DNA of 64,000 bases from UBA11524 sp051883695 (GTDB taxonomy: Bacteria; Bacillota; Clostridia; Christensenellales; Aristaeellaceae): contig JBJEUF010000163.1 in NCBI GenBank assembly GCA_051883695.1, forward strand, positions 1 through 64,000. The letters are read 5' to 3'. The first letter of the stretch is position 1, and each line of letters opens with the position of its first letter. The translations under genes and the position numbers were made by a program. The notes below the pieces were generated by a model. The model saw only the letters and a list, made by a program, of their open reading frames with translations, searched no databases and had not been told where the DNA came from. Positions 26,803 to 35,465 of the stretch are shown piece by piece.

Positions 26803-27219
26803 ATGGAGATAAGGGCTGTAACAGAGCGTGACAGGGAATTTGCGATGCGCATTGACCGGCACGCTGACGATACGGGCTTCCGGAACAGCGTGCTGACAAA
26901 ATCAGCCTATGTTCTGTGGGAGGGCGAGGAGCGGATTGGCCTGATGACGCATTGCATCCTGTGGAACAACCTGCCCTTCATGAATCTCATTTTCGTGGAG
27001 GAGGAACACCGCCGCAGGGGATATGCCAGCCAGGCGATTCTGCAATGGGAAAATGAAATGCAAAGACTGGGCTACAGGATGACCCTGATCTCGACACAGG
27101 TGGATGAGGAGGCACAGTTCCTGTATCGAAAGCTCGGATATGTGGATTGCGGCGGCCTTGTCTTTCAGGGCACGCCCTGCGACCAGCCCATGGAGCTGTT
27201 CATGCGAAAGGTGCTGTGA
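26803..27219 (+). CDS. GNAT-family N-acetyltransferase
   Basis: A 138-residue acetyltransferase. The acetyl-CoA binding motif A is FVEEEHRRRGYASQAILQWE (R/Q-x-x-G-x-A/G, about residues 64-83), and the C-terminal motif B is QFLYRKLGYVDCGGLVF. The substrate is unknown; small single-domain GNATs act on amines of antibiotics, polyamines or protein N-termini. It starts 23 nt after the DUF3592 gene and is the last gene of that operon before a strong bidirectional terminator. Confidence 0.9.
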   Translation: MEIRAVTERDREFAMRIDRHADDTGFRNSVLTKSAYVLWEGEERIGLMTHCILWNNLPFMNLIFVEEEHRRRGYASQAILQWENEMQRLGYRMTLISTQVDEEAQFLYRKLGYVDCGGLVFQGTPCDQPMELFMRKVL

Positions 27220-27231
27220 ATGTGCACCCCA

Positions 27232-27281
27232 ATGAAACAAGCCTGAGAAGCGCTTTATACGGCTTCTCAGGCTTGTTTCAT
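27232..27281. terminator. Bidirectional terminator between convergent genes
   Basis: A perfect 20-bp stem (27232-27251 with 27262-27281) and a 10-nt loop. A-rich and T-rich stem bases serve as the U tract in each direction. It separates the plus-strand GNAT from the minus-strand Mrp gene. Confidence 0.9.
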
Positions 27282-27289
27282 GATGCCGG

Positions 27290-28129
27290 TTATTCAATTT
27301 CCCGCTTGGGGCAGGCCATGACCGCCATGACGGCGGCGTCGATGGCGTCCAGCTTCACATCCTCCACGCGGCCTGTGTCGCAGGCCTTTGCGATGGCGGG
27401 ATCAATGGGCAGCTGAGCCAGCAGCGGGATGGAGTGCTTCATCGCTACCTCGACGGTCTTGCCCTCGCCGAAGGGATAGAGCTTCCTGCCGCAGTCCGGG
27501 CAGGACATGTAGGCCATGTTCTCGATGATGCCAAGGACGGGGATGTTCATCATCTTCGCCATGTTGACGGCCTTCTCCACGATCATGCCGACCAGCTCCT
27601 GGGGGCTGGCGACGATGATGATGCCGTCCACGGGCAGGGATTGGAACACGGTCAGCGGCACGTCGCCCGTTCCGGGAGGCATGTCCACGTACATGCAGTC
27701 CACGTCGCCCCAGCAGACGTCGGTCCAGAACTGTTTGACGGTGCCGGAGATCAGCGAGCCGCGCCAGATGACCGGGTCGGTGTCGTTCTCGAGGATCAGG
27801 TTGATGGACATGAGCTTCACACCGGTTTCGGTTTCCGGCGGCACCATGCCGTAGTCATTGCCGTACACGCCCTCGCCCACGCCGAACATGCGGGGAACGG
27901 ACGGGCCGGTGATGTCCGCGTCGAGGATGGCGGTACGCTTGCCCATGCGGGCGGTGGCGCTGGCCAGCAGACCTGTGACGAGGGACTTGCCCACGCCGCC
28001 CTTGCCGCTTACCACGCCGATGACCTTGCGCACATCGCTGCCCGGGTTGGCGGGGGCGAGGAGGGACGAGGGCTTCGCCTCGGAGCACTTGTTCGCGCAG
28101 GTGGAACAATCGTGAGTACATTCAGACAT
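27290..28129 (-). CDS. Mrp/NBP35-family Fe-S cluster carrier ATPase
   Basis: A 279-residue P-loop ATPase. The N-terminus has a four-cysteine patch (MSECTHDCSTCANKCSE). The deviant Walker A motif VVSGKGGVGKSLVTGLLASA is at about residue 42, the switch region is DADITGPSVPRMFG, followed by VDCMYVDMPPGTGDVPLTVF. A CPDCG pair (ENMAYMSCPDCGRKLYPFG) bridges the dimer and holds the transferred cluster. ApbC/Mrp proteins assemble and deliver Fe-S clusters. The start at 28129 is chosen because AGGTG lies about 8 nt upstream and the reading begins with the conserved cysteine motif; an upstream extension to 28249 lacks these features. No cluster-assembly genes are adjacent. Confidence 0.93.
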   Translation of the reverse strand: MSECTHDCSTCANKCSEAKPSSLLAPANPGSDVRKVIGVVSGKGGVGKSLVTGLLASATARMGKRTAILDADITGPSVPRMFGVGEGVYGNDYGMVPPETETGVKLMSINLILENDTDPVIWRGSLISGTVKQFWTDVCWGDVDCMYVDMPPGTGDVPLTVFQSLPVDGIIIVASPQELVGMIVEKAVNMAKMMNIPVLGIIENMAYMSCPDCGRKLYPFGEGKTVEVAMKHSIPLLAQLPIDPAIAKACDTGRVEDVKLDAIDAAVMAVMACPKREIE

Positions 28130-28273
28130 CGGAAAACACCTCGTTGTTTGGGATTCCCCGTTATATTCTCCACGGGAAGCCTTTTTCCTGCATGGAAAAT
28201 AAAAACCGGTCAAAAAGGGGAATTTCATTTGGAGGACGGGGCTGCCCACGCCAAAAGGCGGAGCGCAGGCGGG

Positions 28274-28852
28274 TTACTCATCACCGGCAGGTGCGTCCAG
28301 GCGGAGGATGAAGTAGAAGTTGTAGGTGGCTTCATCCGCAAGGGTGATGCTGATGGCGCCGTCCAGGCCGCAGATGTCCTCGGGCTGATCTCCGCCGGTC
28401 ATGGCCAGGAAAACGGTGAACAGCTCGTTCATGAAGGCGGCGGAGGCCTCGCTTTCCGTCATGCCGGCATGGTGCAGCAGCGCGGCGCCGCCGTAGCCGC
28501 CCATGGACAGGAAGGTCAGAAGGTTGTTTTCGTTCAAATCCCCCTGCATCAGGCAGGCGATTTCAGATACGTTCCCGCCATCGGCCAGGAGCATCAGACC
28601 GATGAAGCTGTCGTTGATGGAAGCCAGCCAGACGGTTTTGCCGTCCTGCTCCTGGGAGGTCCAGGTGACGGCGCAGTCGGACGCGTTGGCGGTGAGGATG
28701 GCTTCATAGGCTTTCTTGTAGTCCTCGACGGAGACGGGCAGCGGGATCCCGGGGCGGAGCGCGGAGGCTTCATCCGCGGGCTCCTCCGCCGGCGCCGGGG
28801 TCAGGGTCAGCAGGCACAGGAGTGCCGTCAGCAGGGCAGCGAGCTTCTTCAT
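28274..28852 (-). CDS. Secreted protein of unknown function
   Basis: A 192-residue protein with a clear signal peptide (MKKLAALLTALLCLLTLTPA, cleavage near APAEE). The mature part is acidic, with a mixed alpha/beta pattern (VSVEDYKKAYEAILTANASD, GLMLLADGGNVSEIACLM, EATYNFYFILRLDAP). No catalytic motif is seen and I do not recognise the family. It may be a periplasmic-type binding or immunity-like fold, but that is a guess. The ATG is preceded by AAAGGATG about 8 nt upstream. It is 144 nt from the Mrp gene on the same strand. Confidence 0.7.
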   Translation of the reverse strand: MKKLAALLTALLCLLTLTPAPAEEPADEASALRPGIPLPVSVEDYKKAYEAILTANASDCAVTWTSQEQDGKTVWLASINDSFIGLMLLADGGNVSEIACLMQGDLNENNLLTFLSMGGYGGAALLHHAGMTESEASAAFMNELFTVFLAMTGGDQPEDICGLDGAISITLADEATYNFYFILRLDAPAGDE

Positions 28853-29118
28853 GGGGGGTCATCCTTTCTTCTGCAGATGTATGACATCGCGGCATTTGTT
28901 GTAGGATTCTACAGGCGCGCGGCGATTCCTGCATGAATGCAGGGAAATGTGGCAGATGCCGGAACCATTTGCCCCAAACATACGTCTGTATATGTGATAA
29001 AATGCGGAAGAAAGGCTGGATGAAAACCGTTATGTGGGGTGAAAGGGATAACGATCCGGGGCGGGGGGACTGCGGCGCACCTTCGCCATGCAACGCCACT
29101 TTCGGTGAAATTTAGCGC
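28853..29118. other. Intergenic stretch without recognised features
   Basis: Between the divergent genes at 28852 and 29275. No gene, repeat or RNA recognised; only the promoter at 29119-29147 lies to its right. Confidence 0.4.
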
Positions 29119-29147
29119 TTGCGTCAAAGGCTGTAACCGTGTACAAT
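29119..29147 (+). promoter_or_regulatory. Sigma-A-type promoter for the peptidoglycan-binding lipoprotein gene
   Basis: TTGCGT (29119-29124), a 17-nt spacer and TACAAT (29142-29147), followed by a 127-nt leader to the ATG at 29275. Confidence 0.65.
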
Positions 29148-29274
29148 AGAAAGGTACACAAAGCGATCAGGCGCAGCCTGACGGACGGTCGCCCCCGGGC
29201 GGCCGAACGACGCATACGATATCATTAACGTGGGGAGAACCTCCCCCGATGCTGTGAAGGAGGATGGAAACGGC

Positions 29275-31140
29275 ATGAAGAAAAGAATTCTCAAAGGGGT
29301 GGCGCTGACGGCGATGCTCGCGCTGTGCCTGATGCTGACGGGCTGCATCGTTCCGCAGAATGACCTGACGCCTGATGCGGGCAGCAATTCCCGTCCCTAC
29401 GACTATCAGGACGTTGCGCCGAAGATCACCGCGACGCCGACGCCCACGGCGACGCCGTACACGGTGCAGGCTACGGACACGCCTGAGCCGACCCTGAACT
29501 GGCCGGGTATGTGGCCCGGTTCGACGACCGTTTCCCCCAGTCCGACCGATGGCGTCGTGACCGTCACCGGCGGATTGCACAGCATTGTGACCGCACCGCT
29601 GAATACCACGAAGGTCTCCACGCCAACGCCCACCGTGACGTCCGGCGTGCTGAAGGTGGGGGCTACCGGCTCGGAGGTGCGCAAGATGCAGACGCGCCTG
29701 AGGGAGCTGGGCTACTACAAGGGCAGTGTGGACGGGGATTTCGGTGAGGGCACCGAGACGGCTGTGAAGAATTTCCAGAGCCAGAACGGCCTGACGGTGG
29801 ACGGCGTAGCCGGCACCAAAACGCTGGACAAGCTCTATTCCAGCAGCGCCAGGAAGGCGCCTACCACCGTGACGGCTACGCCCACCTCGCGCCCCACGGC
29901 AACGCCGACGCCGCGCGTGACCTCTGTGCCGGACACGGATGTGTATCTGGAGATCGGCTCCAGCGGCTCCAAGGTGCGCATCCTGCAGAACCGCCTGATT
30001 GAGCTGGGCTGGCTGACCGGTACGGCGGACGGCTCCTATTCCGGCGCGACGGCCTACGCCGTCAAGGCCTTCCAGAAGAAGCACGGCTTGTGGGAGGATG
30101 GCAAGGCCGGCCCGGATACGCTGAGCATCCTGTATTCCACCCGCGCCTCCAGGAGCTCCGCGCCCGTGGCCTCCATCGGCGAGACGCTGGAGGAGGGCAA
30201 GTCCTCCTCCGCGGCGATCAAGGCCATGCAGAAGCGCCTGAAGGAGCTGGGCTACCTCTCCGGCTCTGCGGACGGCGCCTTCGGCTCGGCGACCAAGGCG
30301 GCGGTCATCGCCTTCCAGACGGCCAACGGCCTCAAGGCGGACGGCAAGGCCGGTACGGCGACGCTCAACGCGCTGTATTCCGATGACGCGAAGGCTGCCA
30401 GCACGCTGACCGGCAGCGGCAGCAGCAGCGGCTCGGGCGTGACGGTCAACGGCTACACCACATTGCGCGAGGGGGACACCGGCGAGGCGGTCAAGACGCT
30501 GCAGCGCGCGCTGAAGAACCGCGGCTACTACTCCGGCAGCATCGACGGAACCTACGGCAGCGCGACCGTCGCGGCAGTGACGGCCTTCCAGCAGCGCAAT
30601 GGACTGCGCGTGGACGGCACGGCGGGCCCGGCGACCCAGACGGCCCTCTATGGCTCCGATGCGCTGAACGCCAACACCTATGAGACGCTGCGCCCCGGCG
30701 ACAGCAGCACAGCGGTGCGTACGCTGCAGTACACCCTCTACGAGCTGGGCTATTACGACGGACGCGTGGACGGCGTGTACGGCAGCACGACCGAGGACGC
30801 GGTGCGCGCCTTCCAGATCCGGAACGACGTTACGCCGGTGGACGGTATCGCGGGCAACAAGACCCAGCAGGTGCTGTATTCCAGCAATGCTGTTGGCGCC
30901 GCGGCGGCGGTTACGCAGTATACCACGCTGCGCAAGGGCGACCGGGGCAACTCCGTGGTGGAGATGCAGGACAGCCTGCAGCAGCTGGGCTACCTGTCGG
31001 AGGCGACCGGCTATTATGACGATGCGACGGTGGAGGCTGTGAAGAACTTCCAGCGCCGCAACGGGCTGACGGTCGACGGCACAGCGGGGCAGGATACCCT
31101 GCGCGTGCTCTACTCCGAGCATCCGGTGCCTGCCTATTGA
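29275..31140 (+). CDS. Lipoprotein with six peptidoglycan-binding (PG_binding_1) repeats
   Basis: A 621-residue protein with a lipobox (MLTGC, Cys24) after MKKRILKGVALTAMLALCL. A low-complexity Thr/Pro linker (TATPTPTATPYTV) follows. Then come six ~65-residue repeats of the PG_binding_1 type, starting at about residues 126, 222, 303, 397, 470 and 548. Each has the pattern V-K-x-L/M-Q-x-x-L-x-x-L-G-Y-Y ... D-G-x-Y-G-x-x-T-x-x-A-V-x-x-F-Q ... G-L-x-x-D-G-x-A-G. No hydrolase domain is attached, so it may tether the membrane to peptidoglycan or scaffold wall enzymes. The ATG at 29275 has GGAGG 11 nt upstream. A Pro/Thr-rich spacer also separates repeats 1 and 2. Confidence 0.9.
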   Translation: MKKRILKGVALTAMLALCLMLTGCIVPQNDLTPDAGSNSRPYDYQDVAPKITATPTPTATPYTVQATDTPEPTLNWPGMWPGSTTVSPSPTDGVVTVTGGLHSIVTAPLNTTKVSTPTPTVTSGVLKVGATGSEVRKMQTRLRELGYYKGSVDGDFGEGTETAVKNFQSQNGLTVDGVAGTKTLDKLYSSSARKAPTTVTATPTSRPTATPTPRVTSVPDTDVYLEIGSSGSKVRILQNRLIELGWLTGTADGSYSGATAYAVKAFQKKHGLWEDGKAGPDTLSILYSTRASRSSAPVASIGETLEEGKSSSAAIKAMQKRLKELGYLSGSADGAFGSATKAAVIAFQTANGLKADGKAGTATLNALYSDDAKAASTLTGSGSSSGSGVTVNGYTTLREGDTGEAVKTLQRALKNRGYYSGSIDGTYGSATVAAVTAFQQRNGLRVDGTAGPATQTALYGSDALNANTYETLRPGDSSTAVRTLQYTLYELGYYDGRVDGVYGSTTEDAVRAFQIRNDVTPVDGIAGNKTQQVLYSSNAVGAAAAVTQYTTLRKGDRGNSVVEMQDSLQQLGYLSEATGYYDDATVEAVKNFQRRNGLTVDGTAGQDTLRVLYSEHPVPAY

Positions 31141-31158
31141 TCCTGTAAACTGCTCAGG

Positions 31159-31200
31159 GGGAGCAGCCTGCGAAAGATTGCGGCGCTGCTCCCTTTTCCT
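31159..31200 (+). terminator. Rho-independent terminator after the PG-binding lipoprotein gene
   Basis: GGGAGCAGC (31159-31167) pairs with GCTGCTCCC (31185-31193), followed by TTTTCCT. Confidence 0.8.
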
Positions 31201-31221
31201 GTACGGACAAGGAGAAGGAAA

Positions 31222-32280
31222 ATGAAGAAGCTGATCCTGCTGCTGGCTCTTCTGGCGTGGCCGATGCGGGCCTTTGCGGAGCTGCCGCTGGTGTATCCGG
31301 CGGATACGGTGATCTCCGTCGTCGCGCTGACGGATGCGCAGCAGGCGCTGGTGGAGCATCTGTACGGCCCTTTGCTGGCGGGTGAAACGAGGATCACGCT
31401 GCCCGGGGGAACGCGCTATGACGACGTCGGCCCGGCGATGACGGCGATTATGATGGACTACCCGGAGATGTTCCACCTGATGCGCAGCTATACCGTCAGC
31501 TATTATCAGAGCGCGCCGGATATCGCCGTGTCCGTCACGGCGGAGTATGCCATGGATGCGGCGGAGGCGGAGGAGGTGCGGCGGCAGATGTACGCTGCGG
31601 CGCTGCGCATGACGGAGGCGGACCGGACGGCAGAGGGGCTGCATGATGCGCTTCTGGCGCACGTGACCTACAGCGGGGACTCGGAAATGAGCCACACGGC
31701 AGCGGCGGCGCTTCTGACGGGCAAGGCGACCTGCGAGGGCTATGCGCAGGCGCTGACGCTGCTCTACCGCATGGCGGGAATTCCCTGCGGGATGATCTCC
31801 GGCCTGAGCACCAGCGAGCAGATGACCGAGGGGCAAAGCGTGCATCACGCATGGAACATCGCCTGGCTGGATGGATATACCCTGATTGACGCGACCTGGA
31901 ACGATCAGGATGCGACGGGCTATAATACGCACTGGTACTTCGGCCTGTCCACGGAGCAGATGGCGGCGGATCATGTGCCCGATCAGCGCCTGAACCTTCC
32001 CGAATGCGGGGAGCAGGCCAACTGGCACCGGCAGCATGGGCAGGTTGCGCAGGATATGACACAGGCGTGGCGTGCGGTGGAAGGCCTTGTCCTGCGGGGT
32101 GAGACGGTCAACCTGCGCATCCCGGACCGGGCGCTGTTTCTGCAGATAATCGGGGATGTGGACGGCTTTCTGGTGGCATACAATGATCTGTGTGCGCAGG
32201 GGGCGCAGTTTTATGGCAGCTACACCTACCTGTTCAGCAGCGCTCAGCAGTGTCTCATCATCGACCGCTATGGCGAATAG
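31222..32280 (+). CDS. Secreted transglutaminase-like protein
   Basis: A 352-residue exported protein (signal MKKLILLLALLAWPMRAFA). The transglutaminase/cysteine-protease core is at about residues 140-245, with the triad in order: Cys in GKATCEGYAQALTLLYRMAG, His in SVHHAWNIAWLDG and Asp in YTLIDATWNDQD. Helical segments flank it on both sides. Bacterial members cleave or cross-link peptides, and many act on the cell envelope. It follows the PG-binding lipoprotein after a terminator, so it probably has a weak promoter or relies on read-through. No separate promoter stands out in the 81-bp gap. The substrate is unknown. Confidence 0.85.
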   Translation: MKKLILLLALLAWPMRAFAELPLVYPADTVISVVALTDAQQALVEHLYGPLLAGETRITLPGGTRYDDVGPAMTAIMMDYPEMFHLMRSYTVSYYQSAPDIAVSVTAEYAMDAAEAEEVRRQMYAAALRMTEADRTAEGLHDALLAHVTYSGDSEMSHTAAAALLTGKATCEGYAQALTLLYRMAGIPCGMISGLSTSEQMTEGQSVHHAWNIAWLDGYTLIDATWNDQDATGYNTHWYFGLSTEQMAADHVPDQRLNLPECGEQANWHRQHGQVAQDMTQAWRAVEGLVLRGETVNLRIPDRALFLQIIGDVDGFLVAYNDLCAQGAQFYGSYTYLFSSAQQCLIIDRYGE

Positions 32281-32294
32281 CTGCGGACAGCCAA

Positions 32295-32540
32295 CATGTG
32301 CGGGCTGAAGGCTTCCAAGGGGCACTGTGCGGAAGTGGCGCCCCGGTGTGGCGTTGCGGAAGGCAAGGCTTCAAGCGATGCTGGATGACGGAAAGCTCTT
32401 TGGTTATGCCCACAGGTGCGAATCCTTTCGCGGAGGGCGTGTTTCGCTTCTGCGGAAGCGAGGAGGGGGCTTTCCGATCGCCCCTTCCACCCCTTCGGCC
32501 GCATTCCTGTTTGTTTTCTGTTTGTATAGGGGCGCCCTGA
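32295..32540 (-). repeat. Long intergenic element, family 4, copy B (inverted)
   Basis: About 246 bp that match 25131-25381 in reverse complement, with an identical AAACAAACA/GCCGAAGGGG entry region, the GCGATCGGAAAGCC core and the CTTCCGCAGAAGCGAAACAC hairpin. It fills most of the 404-bp gap before secA and stops about 18 bp short of the secA promoter. Confidence 0.8.
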
Positions 32541-32557
32541 GCCGCAGAAGATCGCAC

Positions 32558-32586
32558 TTGCAACAGGCCTGCGTTCGTGATATAAT
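32558..32586 (+). promoter_or_regulatory. Sigma-A-type promoter for secA-prfB
   Basis: TTGCAA (32558-32563), a 17-nt spacer and a perfect TATAAT (32581-32586), 98 nt before the secA ATG at 32685. Confidence 0.75.
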
Positions 32587-32684
32587 AAATTGGTTTGCTA
32601 TACTTACCTGATGATATTAACCGTGCCACAGGGTACGGATGATCCTGCTTATGCTGTTCAGACCGAAAGGAGAAACGGAATACG

Positions 32685-35405
32685 ATGTTTGATTGGGTGA
32701 AGAAGCTCTTTGGCGGCGGCTCGGATGCGGAGATCCGGAAGCTGTCAAAGACCATCGACGCGGTGGAAGCGCTGGAGGAGGATTATCAAAAGCTGACGGA
32801 CGAGCAGCTGCGGGCCAAGACGGACGAGTTCCGCGCAAGGCTGCAGAAGGGTGAAACCGAGGACGATATCCTGCCCGAGGCCTTCGCGACGGTTCGCGAG
32901 GCGGCGTGGCGCGTGCTGGGGATGCGGCATTACCGCGTGCAGCTCATTGGCGGTCTGGTGCTGCATCAGGGCCGCATCGCCGAGATGAAAACCGGCGAGG
33001 GCAAAACCCTGGTGGCGACATTGCCGGCCTATCTGAACGCGCTGTCCGGCAAGGGCGTGCACATCGTTACGGTCAACGATTATCTGGCCCGCCGCGACTC
33101 GGAGTGGATGGGCAAGGTGCACCGCTTCCTGGGCCTGACGGTCGGTCTGATCGTGCATGATCTGGATTCCGAGCAGCGCCGCGCGGCCTATGCCTGCGAC
33201 ATCACCTACGGCACCAACAACGAGCTGGGCTTTGACTACCTGCGCGACAACATGGTCATCCGCAAGAGCGAGCTGGTGCAGCGCGGTCATCACTTCGCCG
33301 TGGTGGACGAGGTGGACTCCATCCTGATCGACGAGGCCCGCACGCCGCTGATTATCTCCGGTCAGGGCGAGAAATCCACCGACCTGTACGAAAAGGCGGA
33401 CGCGGTCGTCAAGGGCTTGCGCCGTGACGAGCACTTCACCATCGAGGAGAAGAAAAAGGCCATCGTCCTGACCGACGAGGGTGCCCAGCGCGTGGAGAAG
33501 GCCTTCAACATCGACAACATCAACGATGCGGAGAACGCCGAGCTGAACCATCATATCCAGTCCGCCCTGCGCGCCAACTTCATCATGAAGCGCGATGTGG
33601 ACTATGTGGTGCAGAACGGTCAGGTTGTGATTGTGGACGAGTTCACGGGCCGCCTGATGATCGGCCGCCGCTATTCCGAGGGCCTGCATCAGGCCATTGA
33701 GGCCAAGGAGCATGTGAAGGTCGAGCGCGAAAGCCGGACGCTGGCGACCATCACCTTCCAGAACTACTTCCGCATGTACCGCAAGCTCTCCGGTATGACG
33801 GGTACCGCCAAGACCGAGGAGGCCGAGTTCCGCGGCATCTACTCGCTGGACGTGGTGGAGATTCCCACCAACAGGCCCAATATCCGTCAGGATATGGACG
33901 ATGTGGTCTACAAGAACAAGAAAGCGAAGTTCGATGCGGTTGTCCGCGCGATCGTTGAGGCTCATGCCAAGGGTCAGCCCGTGCTGGTAGGTACGGTCAC
34001 GGTGGAGACGAGCGAGATGCTCTCCGGGATGCTGCGCCGTCAGGGCGTGCCCCATGATGTGCTGAACGCGAAGAACCACGCCCGCGAGGCGGAAATCGTC
34101 GCGCAGGCCGGTCACTACGGCGCGGTCACCATCGCCACCAACATGGCAGGCCGCGGCACGGACATCCTGCTGGGCGGCAATCCGGAATTCCTGGCCCGCC
34201 GCGCCATGCGGCAGGAGGGCTACGAGGAGGAAATGATCGAGGCGGCGGTGGGCCACGCGGAGAATGTCTCCGAGGAGGTGCTGTCTGCCCGCGAGCGGTA
34301 TCAGACGCTGTACCGCGGCTTCAAGCAGGAGACGGACAAGGAGCACGACCGCGTGCTGCAGACCGGCGGATTGCACATCATCGGCACCGAGCGCCATGAA
34401 TCCCGCCGCATCGACAATCAGCTGCGCGGCCGTGCCGGCCGTCAGGGTGACCCGGGTTCGACCCAGTTCTTCATTTCGCTGGAGGACGATCTGATGCGGC
34501 TCTTCGGTTCCGAGCGCATCAGCGGGATGGTCGACCGTCTGGGCTTGAAGGACGATGAGCCCCTCACCGCAGGACTGCTGACCAAGCAGATTGAGTCCGC
34601 GCAGAAGCGCATCGAGATGCGCAACTTCGAGACCCGCAAGCATGTGCTGGAGTACGATGACGTGATGAACCGTCAGCGCACGGTGATCTACGGTCAGCGC
34701 TACCGCGTGCTGATGGGCGAGAACGTGCGGGACAACATCGTCGGCATGACGGCACACCTGATCGACGCGGCGATGGATCGCTGGTGCGCCGTCGACGGCG
34801 GTCAGGACTGGGAGATCGACCAGCTGACGAAGTATCTGGAAAACCTGTGCGTGCATCCGGGCAAGGTGGCGGAGCTGGTGGAAGCCGGTCAAACATCCGA
34901 CCGCGCGGCCTTTGCGCAGGCGCTCAGGGAGGACGCTGTCGCCTTCTATGAGGAGCGCGAAACCATGCTGGCGGAGATCGGCGTGGATATGCGCGAGTTT
35001 GAGCGCGTGATGCTGCTGCGCTCGGTGGATGTGCGCTGGATGGATCATATCGACGCGATGGATCAGCTGCGCGACGGCATCGGCTTCCGCGCCTATTCCG
35101 GCAAGAACCCCGTCACCGAGTACCAGATTGAAGCCGGCTACATGTTCGACGAGCTGAATCACCTCATCCGCGAGGATACGGTGCGCCGCATCTGCCAGGT
35201 GAAGGTGCAGAAGACGCCCGAGCGCATCCAGACCGTGAAGGCCACGCAGGAGGGCAAGGTGGCGCAGGCCGCCCGCGCCGGCGGTTCCCAGCAGCCCCGC
35301 CGGGTGAAGGCCAGCGAGAAGATCGGCCGCAACGATCCCTGCCCCTGCGGCTCCGGCAAGAAGTACAAGGTCTGCTGCGGCAGGAACCAGCAGCCGGAGG
35401 AGTAA
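32685..35405 (+). CDS. secA: Preprotein translocase ATPase SecA
   Basis: A 906-residue motor of the Sec export system, full length. NBD1 has MKTGEGKTLVATLPAYLNAL (Walker A, about residue 104), and VVDEVDSILIDEARTPLIIS (DEAD-box). The preprotein cross-linking domain follows. NBD2 shows VGTVTVETSEMLSGMLRRQG, ATNMAGRGTDILLGG and LRGRAGRQGDPGSTQFFISL. The scaffold/wing regions follow. The C-terminal zinc-binding tail NDPCPCGSGKKYKVCCG, which contacts SecB or ribosomes, is present. It is transcribed from the TTGCAA/TATAAT promoter and followed after 60 nt by prfB, the same order as in Bacillus. Only one secA is visible. Confidence 0.98.
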   Translation: MFDWVKKLFGGGSDAEIRKLSKTIDAVEALEEDYQKLTDEQLRAKTDEFRARLQKGETEDDILPEAFATVREAAWRVLGMRHYRVQLIGGLVLHQGRIAEMKTGEGKTLVATLPAYLNALSGKGVHIVTVNDYLARRDSEWMGKVHRFLGLTVGLIVHDLDSEQRRAAYACDITYGTNNELGFDYLRDNMVIRKSELVQRGHHFAVVDEVDSILIDEARTPLIISGQGEKSTDLYEKADAVVKGLRRDEHFTIEEKKKAIVLTDEGAQRVEKAFNIDNINDAENAELNHHIQSALRANFIMKRDVDYVVQNGQVVIVDEFTGRLMIGRRYSEGLHQAIEAKEHVKVERESRTLATITFQNYFRMYRKLSGMTGTAKTEEAEFRGIYSLDVVEIPTNRPNIRQDMDDVVYKNKKAKFDAVVRAIVEAHAKGQPVLVGTVTVETSEMLSGMLRRQGVPHDVLNAKNHAREAEIVAQAGHYGAVTIATNMAGRGTDILLGGNPEFLARRAMRQEGYEEEMIEAAVGHAENVSEEVLSARERYQTLYRGFKQETDKEHDRVLQTGGLHIIGTERHESRRIDNQLRGRAGRQGDPGSTQFFISLEDDLMRLFGSERISGMVDRLGLKDDEPLTAGLLTKQIESAQKRIEMRNFETRKHVLEYDDVMNRQRTVIYGQRYRVLMGENVRDNIVGMTAHLIDAAMDRWCAVDGGQDWEIDQLTKYLENLCVHPGKVAELVEAGQTSDRAAFAQALREDAVAFYEERETMLAEIGVDMREFERVMLLRSVDVRWMDHIDAMDQLRDGIGFRAYSGKNPVTEYQIEAGYMFDELNHLIREDTVRRICQVKVQKTPERIQTVKATQEGKVAQAARAGGSQQPRRVKASEKIGRNDPCPCGSGKKYKVCCGRNQQPEE

Positions 35406-35465
35406 CGCCCACCGCTGCTTTCACAAAGGATAGCGACCGACTTGAATGATAGAGGAGACAATACC

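Noticed and set aside
29167..32325. A 1052-codon minus-strand frame over the PG-binding and transglutaminase genes
   Set aside because: Both genes underneath have clear signal peptides, motifs and ribosome sites; the antisense frame is Arg/His/Gly-rich and begins and ends inside unrelated sequence.
35442..35465. TTG start eight codons upstream for prfB
   Set aside because: The GAGGAG ribosome site lies within this extension and is placed correctly for the ATG at 35466.
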